From Limnomonas spitsbergensis (Eukaryota > Chlorophyta > Chlorophyceae > Chlamydomonadales): a stretch of DNA of 64,000 bases. The notes below the pieces were generated by a model. The model saw only the letters and a list, made by a program, of their open reading frames with translations. It ran no database searches and was not told the DNA's origin. Numbering within the stretch: the first letter of the stretch is position 1; the number at the start of each line of letters is the position of its first letter. The DNA is taken from positions 2,615,001 through 2,679,000 of the forward strand of contig JAYJMM010000119.1 in NCBI GenBank assembly GCA_037349105.1, in the 5' to 3' direction. Made by a program: the position numbers and the translations under genes. This document shows, in pieces, positions 57,290 through 64,000 of the stretch.

Positions 57290-59543
57290 TGATGGGGGGC
57301 TGCCAGGCATCAGTTCTTTTTCCGTGGGTCGGCCACAGTTTCGCAATAACGCAGCCAGCCATGCTGCTTGGACCAACAATCATAGACTGGTCAAGTACTC
57401 TTGGCCTTAATCGGGCCTTTTGCGGTCTTGGTGTGGCCTGCTGGAAAAAACGACAATGCTGTCAGAACAGGCAGCTCACTGAGGTAGCGGTAATTTGTGG
57501 CAACGTCTAGTACGGTAATTACAGCTTAGGGTCGGGGCTCAAGGGCTGTCGATGAGTGGGAGTTGGATGACATGTTTCGTCTGGGGTGAGGATGCAATTA
57601 ATTTCAAAGGCGGTTGGCACCGGACGGCAAGCATGCCTTCATGCATGGGGGAGCACCCTTGCTGGCACCGCCATGTGCCATGTGCGCCCACAACCATGTG
57701 TACTCTTGATGAGCAAGCCTGTTTGGGCTTGTGTTGACTCCATACTTTTGCATACAGAGTGGACGGGTTGCCAGCAATTGGACATTTCGCTATTTCTGGG
57801 GGCCGCCCTTTGTCAGTGAAACGAGATTTCAGGTTACCTTACCGTAAGTCCATGGGGGACCAAAAAGTGCTTCGATGTTCATGTTTTTGTTTTGGCCGAG
57901 ACTCTGGAGGATTTGCACGCAAGAGTTCTCCCAGCCAGGCTGTGGGGCACCCACGCTTTGAGCAGGGCCCGGAGGTGTATCATCATTGAAGTGCACATTA
58001 TTACTTTATGCGTTTAATGCGGTAAAAAGAGTTCCGTGGGTGTTAGGTAGGAATTTGACTTTTGGGCCCCTGGTAAACGATGGCGCTAGCCAGGTCATGC
58101 ATTGGCTAAGATGAGGATGATGCCCAGTCCACCCGTTCATGCTGCTGGTTTGAGCAGGAAACGCAGCACAGGCTGGCAGCCTGCCTAGAGCCTCACCACC
58201 TGAAAGCCTCACCACCTCTGAAGCTTGTCTACCCCATACATAACGGTTTTGCAGGCATCTGGAAGTTGCAGCTGTAATAGCTTTCGGCCGCTAGCTATCG
58301 CATGGAACGCCACTGCCCCCTGTCTAAATTGCTGGGTTCCATGTTCCTGCCCCCTCACACAGGCGGGTTGCATGGCTGCACCATGGTCCAGGCTGTGCAT
58401 GGTAGCCATAATTGAGCTCAGTCATTCCCCACCAGCCCCACGCGGCTAAGCATCAAGCAGGGCCCAGAGGATATGCACCGTTCTTTAACTCCAGGCTCTG
58501 CTCAAAGAAGGCTTAGCCTGACTGCCCAGTTAGGAGGGGGGAGTCAAGAAAGAACAAAAGGTTGCTTGCAAGCTACTGTGTGTCCAATATGGAACATGTG
58601 GGACAAACAAACAAGATAAGACAGGTGGCCACCCTGGACTAAATGCTAGCAAACAATTCGATTCAGCATGGGTCGATCACGCAACACCTATGGGCCCTGT
58701 TCAAAACTGGCTGGTTGGGAGCTCAAGGAGGAAAGCAAGAGACAAGTGCCTTGTCATAGGTATGAACCCCCTCCACGATACAGCTGCCTGCCTCTACTGT
58801 GACTTGATGTCTCTAGCAAGCAGGCAAAAAGGCCGGCCAGCGTTACACCGCAAGGCAAGGCAGCATTATACAGGCCTGCAGGGAAGGCAGAAGTCGGCCA
58901 TGAATATTAACTGCTGCCCCGCCATATGGTGAATTACCATCACAAGTGGGCCATCCATTCAGGGTGGCTGTTTCGGTGGCGAATCGAGTCCTACCTCATC
59001 ACAAGCAGGCAGTACCTCGACCCAGAGCAATGGTCTCCCCCGGCGCGGCACTGCGCAAGCCCAAGGCCGAGGGCCCCCTCAAGGCAGAGCTCCTAGCCCC
59101 CCTGCTGTGTGAGGTGCATGGGGCTGGGTGCTCTGCCTGTGGGGTTGTGAGCTCACACAGCAGCCCTGCGACAGCGCACCCGACCCAGCTGAGAGTCCCT
59201 AGGGCATTGATTGAGCATGATTTGCATGGCAGACAATATTTGTCTTTGTTTGCATTGCCCGAACAGGTGGAGTCACTCGCATGGTGCCATGGCCGAGCTT
59301 CTTTTCAGCATGGCCCAGAGGTGTAATGTCATTACCTTGCATGGTGCACACCCCCCATCCTTCTCTAAGCGCCCCATGACCCAGATCAAACTCTGAATTC
59401 CTAGAGTGTGGCTGGCGGCCCTGCAGTGCCATGCCCTGGCGACATAACTGGATTACGAAGTATGACGTCGCCCTACAGCGTGATCTTAAGCCAACAGCTT
59501 CTCCATACAGGTGCAGGTCCCTTAGCGGCCCTGCAGCATGGCC
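57290..59543. other. convergent intergenic region, no gene recognised
   Basis: It lies between the stop codons of the AAA ATPase (plus) and UBC27 (minus), so it holds both 3' UTRs. Short ORFs on both strands show no family resemblance. On the minus strand, TGTAA (plus-strand TTACA near 58844) could serve UBC27. No RNA gene is seen. Confidence 0.4.
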
Positions 59544-62500
59544 CTATGACAGCAGCTTCTCCATGGCTGCGTTCTCGTCACCACCCGAAACTGCCAGGGC
59601 TGAGACCACTGCTCCCCGCTCAAAGCCCATCTCCACCAGCCGCTCCACCTTCTCGTCCTTCATGTTGGGGTTGGCGTACGTCGATGTCCAGTGCTTGGCG
59701 GTATCGACATACTTGCTGTGCTCCCTGTAGGCATAAGAGGGCGGGGGACGGGGGTGCTCACATGCCATCTGCCCGGAAATCTGCAGGCAGGATCGGAATC
59801 GGAAAATACTGCATCCAGGTTAATACTGCCTAAAAGTGTGGGTCTGGTGGTGGGGACGGCTGTGTGCATGTAGGTGTGGAAGGACAGGTGGACATTCCTA
59901 GGAAGTATGAACTTACTCTCTGCGCTCTCTAAATGCATATGGGGGAGTGGGACGTGAGGAAAGCCGCTGTCACCCCTCAGTCACCCACTTCATGTACTGC
60001 TCCTCCCTCACTTTCCCACTTAATGTACTTCTGCCCCCTCGCCCACCCACTTCGTGTACTGCCCCCCTAGCCCACCCGTTTTAAGTACTGCTGCCCCCCC
60101 TAGCCCACCCACTTCATGCACTGCTGCCCCCTCCCTCACCCGCTTCATGTGCTGCAGCCCCTCCCCCAACCAGTTCATGCTCTGCTGCTTCCTCCCCATC
60201 CACTTTATGTACTGCAGCCCCTCCCACAATGACCTCATGTTCGGCTGCCCCCTTGGCCACCCAGGCAATCACCTCATGTACTACTGCCCCCTCATCCACC
60301 CACCTCATGTACTGCTGCGCTACCACTGCATCCTGGGGGTCGTCGGCCTGCGGGCATGCCAGCAGCGCCTGAAGGCTCAGCATAGCCGTCTTCAGTGTCA
60401 GCGCAGGGCTCCAATTGTCCTGGGGAGAAATGAGGAGGGGGAAGGGGGCAGCAGGTTTTCAGGGGGGAGAAATAGCAGTATTTGTTGTGTGATACAGCCC
60501 ACAGTTGTCCCGGATGGCGACGATAGAGGTGCAGCAAGGGGTGTGGGGGTGGCCAGGCGCTTGGATGGGATGGCTCTTAAGCAGGATTGGGAACTGAAGC
60601 AGTGCTGACAGTAGTGGGGTACCATGCCAGCTTGGGGGCACGGCCAGGAGGCCAGCACAGGGTAACGGGGACGAAACCACAATTGCCCTAAACCCTAAAC
60701 CAACGGCCGCAGGTTCTGGCAACAGGGCTAGCTGGACCAAGGGCCCCGGCCATAGGCCATGTTGTAGCTGCAGTGTGCTGAAGGTACCTCACCTCCCCGG
60801 GGCAGCGACCCAGCGCCTAACGGTCATGCAAGCCTGGCCATGATTTGCACAAGAGCGGGGTGAGTGCCATTGTGCCTGGAACATCATGGTATTATGGTAC
60901 CGTATCAGGATTCCGGTAATGCCGGATCTGGCGGCAGGATCATGCTAGATCTGGCATGGTAGCCGGATCATGCCAGATCTGGCAAGGTTTCAGAATCATG
61001 CCAGATCTGGTGGCAGGATCATGCTGGATCTGACATGGTAGCCAGATCATGCCGGATCTGGCAAGGTATCAGAATCATGCCGGATATGGCGGCAGGATCA
61101 TGCCGGATCTGACAGGGGATCAGAACCATGCCAAATCTGGCAGCAGGATCATGCCAGATCTGGCAATGTATCAGAATCATGCCAGATCTCGCGGCAGGAT
61201 CATACCTAATCTGGCGGCAGGATCATGCCCGATCTGGCATGGGATCAGGATCACGTTAGATCTAGCGGCAGGATCATGTCGGATCTGGCATGGGATCAAG
61301 ATCATACCCGCTCTGGCATGGGATCAGGTTCATGTTAGATCTGGCGGCAGGGTCTGGCCGTATTTGGTGGCCTGGCGGCCTAGAACACCTTGAAGATGGC
61401 AGGGCAGAGGGTTTGGTATTCGGCAATCCCAAGGATAGCATGGCTCACCTTCAGGATGTCTAGGCAGATGGCACCATTGGCGCTGCTGATGTTGGGGTGC
61501 CAGACCTGTTGGATAAGGGCAACGTAGGAGGGGGGGGAGATCCTCAGGCACAAGCGGACGAGGGTCAGCTACTGCCACTGCTGCTAGGCTGAGGGCGCGG
61601 GTAGCTGTGAGGTGCCAAGCTGTGCACGTGGTGCATTCCGCTGTGAGGTACCAAACTGTGCACGTGGTGCGTTCCATTGTCTGCACCCGGCCCAAACCCT
61701 GTGGCACCCTGAAGGCCACACTGTTTATATACAGTTACCCTTCAGCTAACATCCAGCCGCATCAAGGCCTGTAGCCCAGGGTTCTGGTGTAGCTAACCCT
61801 ACTGCCTGGGCCATCAGCTGTTGGCCGGTCACGACTTGTTCCACATAGGCCTGTCGAAGTTGGTATCTTGCGCTCTAACAGCGAGTTACAAGTTGACCCG
61901 TCAGCACTGCCAGGCCTGTGGAGGCAGGGCCTACCAGACCATTTTGCCTCTCCTCGCCAGGGCGCTGGAAACAAATGATTGGTGCATCCAGATCTCTCCC
62001 AGTTGGATCTGTGTGGTGAAACCTACTGGAGGGTTGCAGCACATCATGCCAACTGATTGCAAAGGGCAAAGTGATGGCTGAACGGCGATGCTATCAGAGG
62101 AGGTGCACGCCCATGTGCGTTGGTAGCTTTGGTTTTGCTGAGATGTTGCATTGGGGAGTGCGAGCTAAGCGCATATGACCAGGTGCACTGATGGGTGGGC
62201 TTATGCGGGAAACTTAAAGGAGGAAGGCGCACGTGCAGCATGGGATGCATGCTCATAGGATATCGCACATGGCGAACAGGCCAGCCTGATGAGTTGAACT
62301 TGTTGAGTTGTTAGGACATTGCTGTAAGTGAGCTCCGGCTGCAGCTATTATATTACAGGAGTCTTGTGCCGTTCAGGCCTAGACTCGGAGATGGGCAGGT
62401 GCCGATGCCCTAAACCTTCCTGACCAGGTCGGTTCATTTTGCATGGGATCAGCTGACGTCCCACATGATGGACTGCATGGGCATGCGCACCGGCATGGCT

Positions 62501-62810
62501 GCATGGCATGGGCATGGGGCAGACGCATTGTCACTTCCCGAGGACCCATCCATGGCAATGAAGGCATGAGGACAGACGAAGTGGCTTTCACCTTGGTCAG
62601 GAACCGCATCTTGGGAGGCACGAACGGGTAGCTTTGAGGCAGCACGATGTCGACGGAAAACACACCTCCCTCATACGGTGTGTCCGTGGGGCCTTTAAGT
62701 GTTCCGATGAGCTTCTGGAGGTCGTTTTCTCGAATGAGCACAGTGACGCCAGAAGCTTTGTCTTTCTCGATCTCTTTGAGCTCTTTCTGAACCCTTCCGA
62801 TGTCACACAT
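59544..62810 (-). CDS. UBC27: ubiquitin-conjugating enzyme E2 with C-terminal UBA domain (UBC27/UBE2K type)
   Basis: Four exons join exactly in phase on the minus strand: 62592-62810 (ATG at 62810), 61449-61505, 60304-60419 and 59544-59724 (stop TAG), encoding 190 residues, close to the usual length of about 190-200. The E2 takes ubiquitin from E1 as a thioester on its active Cys and passes it to substrates or chains. The UBC fold is clear ([24 protein letters not shown]-like [25 protein letters not shown]). The active Cys lies in [18 protein letters not shown], encoded by the 57-nt exon 2. The UBA domain ([32 protein letters not shown]) ends the protein, the hallmark of the UBC27/UBE2K group, which makes Lys48-linked chains. 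The start Met is supported by family alignment (M-x-D-x-x-RVQKEL). Introns 2 and 3 carry minisatellites. Confidence 0.96.
59985..60318 (-). repeat. exon-end / 5' splice-site minisatellite in UBC27 intron 3
   Basis: On the minus strand, about ten degenerate copies of a 30-34-nt unit GCAGCAGTACATGAAGTGGG plus TGGGCGAGGG. The first copy is the end of exon 3 itself (GCAGCAGTACATGAG/GTGGGT, border at 60304). At least the next two copies keep CATGAG/GT. Confidence 0.88.
60905..61360. repeat. palindromic minisatellite in UBC27 intron 2
   Basis: About 20 degenerate copies of a 20-24-nt unit of the form ATCATGCCAGATCTGGC with GGCAGG or ATGGTA linkers. GCCAGATCTGGC is a perfect 12-base palindrome and recurs several times, alternating with CCGGATCTGG-type variants. 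Confidence 0.9.
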
Positions 62811-63513
62811 TGCGGATAATGAACCTCTTAGGAAAATTTGAAGGGCAATTATTAAGTGGGCTGCAGGCAAAGCAGGTCAGTGAGACTCGCAAATTTCCAG
62901 CGCTCTGTTGATCTCTCAAGGGTGGATCAGCAACTGTTGTTTAAAATTGACTTGGCGAAATGATAAGTAAAAGGAAATTAGATCAAATAGTCCGGGACTG
63001 CTGCTGAGCTAGGGGTGATCCCGGTACTCGAGCAATAGATCCTGAACGCAGATCTTGAACCCTGTGTGCAACCCTTATGCTCCGTTTCACATCACACGGG
63101 AATTCACGCACCACACCGCTTGAACCAACCCAGCACACCTCTTCACGCGCCCACGGGCAATGTATGTTTTAATGCAAAGAGGCGCACGCCGAAACCGCGC
63201 CTTGTGCTTCGCCACATGTTGGCGCCAGCAGCTGGTCAGCTGGGTTCGCGGCTTCGCGCGCGCTGTCCATATTCCGGAACGCTAGTACCTGTATGAAAAG
63301 GCTTTCAAATTTCAATGCGCAGCAACCTTTCGATGCGATTTTTTTTTGTAAAATGAGTGTAACATTCAGGCTGCAGGTCAGAGGAGTTACAGCGGCAGCT
63401 CCTGTTGCTACCAGAGCAGACTTTTCACACTTCGGTGGCACTGTATGGGCCCAATTCCACCTGTGTCCGGAACTCGAAAAATAGTGCCAGCTAGACAAAA
63501 GTCAATTCCACTA

Positions 63514-63537
63514 GTGTTCGGGATCGTGTTCGGGATC
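63514..63537. repeat. tandem pair of a 12-bp unit
   Basis: GTGTTCGGGATC occurs twice head to tail, just before the long inverted repeat. Confidence 0.9.
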
Positions 63538-63549
63538 CTGCCCACCCAT

Positions 63550-63630
63550 TATCCGTACCCGGCGAGGCATGATTTTTGCATCGTGCCCAGGGGGGTCGAT
63601 GCAAAACTCAAGCCTCGCCGGGTACGGATA
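63550..63630 (+). repeat. 81-nt long hairpin (two-part inverted repeat)
   Basis: Outer arms 63550-63568 and 63612-63630 are perfectly complementary over 19 bp. After a symmetric 5/5 internal loop, inner arms 63574-63583 and 63597-63606 pair over 10 bp (TTTTGCATCG/CGATGCAAAA), leaving a 13-nt loop. It lies about 120 nt upstream of the ORF start at 63749. Confidence 0.9.
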
Positions 63631-63748
63631 AGCGTGACAGCGAGGCGTGGCTCCATTTCATCACTTGATTATCACTCTCAGTCGCGCGCGTAATTCGTTT
63701 CATTCATCTCGTTCAATTTATCTCTCTTTCTCCACGGTCTCTTTCGTC

Positions 63749-64000
63749 ATGGCTGACAATCCGTCTGACGGCGGCAAAGATCTTGCAGGCGCCTTTGCAG
63801 AGATCAGCGCGCGCATGGAGTGGCGCAAAGAGCACCACAAAGAGCAAAGCGCACAGTGCAGCGAACAGCGCAAAGAACAGCGCAAAGAACAGAGCAAAGA
63901 ACAGAGCAAAGAACAGCGCAAAGAACAGCGCAAAGAACAGAGCAAAGAACAGAGCAAAGAACAGAGCAAAGAACAGCGCATAGAACAGATCAAAGAACAG
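63749..64000 (+). CDS. repeat-rich ORF, 3'-incomplete, function unknown
   Basis: ATG at 63749 follows a pyrimidine-rich leader. The first 30 codons (MADNPSDGGKDLAGAFAEIS...) are non-repetitive. From about codon 33 the frame turns into a 4-residue repeat (KEQR, KEQS) coded by a 12-bp unit and runs off the window. I do not recognise it. The repeat would form a highly charged helix. Because 12 is a multiple of 3, other frames are open as well, so coding is supported mainly by the ATG and the unique N-terminal part. It could be a host protein or the start of a Gag-like protein of another element. Confidence 0.45.
   Translation, partial: MADNPSDGGKDLAGAFAEISARMEWRKEHHKEQSAQCSEQRKEQRKEQSKEQSKEQRKEQRKEQSKEQSKEQSKEQRIEQIKEQ
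63838..64000. repeat. 12-bp minisatellite at the window end
   Basis: About 13 copies of CGCAAAGAACAG / AGCAAAGAACAG, continuing past the end of the window. Confidence 0.9.

Larger units (their letters stand above)
62811..63748. other. divergent intergenic region upstream of UBC27 and the terminal ORF
   Basis: No gene is recognised. It should hold the UBC27 promoter (minus) and the 5' region of the ORF at 63749 (plus). Two structured sites near its right end are listed separately. Confidence 0.45.

Overview
The window looks like nuclear DNA of a chlorophyte green alga, probably Chlorophyceae (Chlamydomonadales-like). The host genes are moderately GC-rich and split by many introns that carry minisatellites. 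One of them is an OPR/RAP-domain protein, an organelle RNA-factor family greatly expanded in these algae. The repeat elements carry TGTAA, the usual poly(A) signal of this group. The exact species cannot be told from the sequence.

Layout. 1-6261: remains of a minus-strand SF3A2 (PRP11, U2 snRNP SF3a subunit) gene, recognisable exon by exon but broken by an in-frame TAG and an 8-nt frameshifting insertion; one intron holds a 1.3-kb, 29-bp minisatellite. 7646-42453: an old retroelement (element A) with a 4-bp ACTA target duplication. It was later split by a second, very young relative (element B, 14538-33482, TGCA target duplication) with one intact 5257-codon ORF. 42968-49086: minus-strand OPR/RAP gene. 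49881-57289: plus-strand meiotic-clade AAA ATPase. 59544-62810: minus-strand UBC27/UBE2K-type ubiquitin-conjugating enzyme with a C-terminal UBA domain. 63749-64000: start of a repeat-rich ORF that runs off the window.

The retroelement is the exciting part. The polyprotein has three zinc knuckles, a retropepsin-like DSA site, a hydrophobic segment, Ty3/gypsy-type reverse transcriptase and RNase H, a DNMT3-like cytosine methyltransferase, an HHCC/DDE integrase and a C-terminal PHD finger. Its ends are not ordinary LTRs. Element B reads A1-body-B1-gc-A2-B2, with A1=A2 (632 bp) and B1=B2 (229 bp); element A reads A1-body-B1. Both are bounded by TGTCAC...GCGACA and 4-bp target duplications. This is the split-direct-repeat layout known from tyrosine-recombinase elements, here on an element with a DDE integrase. 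It is what results if one-LTR and two-LTR circles are opened at a palindromic junction inside U3. Directly after A1, where a primer-binding site belongs, lies a stretch complementary to an inner part of A1, suggesting self-primed reverse transcription.

Element A also lacks two segments exactly between GT and AG splice sites that are present, and coding, in element B. One removes the whole RT-RNase H region in frame (1731 nt). The other (509 nt) shifts frame into a conserved RGG-rich tail and a stop. Element A therefore looks like an integrated copy of a doubly spliced RNA. The element seems to use retained coding introns (exitrons) to choose between Gag, RT-less and full polyproteins.

Two host genes (the AAA ATPase and UBC27) show a further pattern: an intron filled with tandem copies of the preceding exon end plus its 5' splice site.
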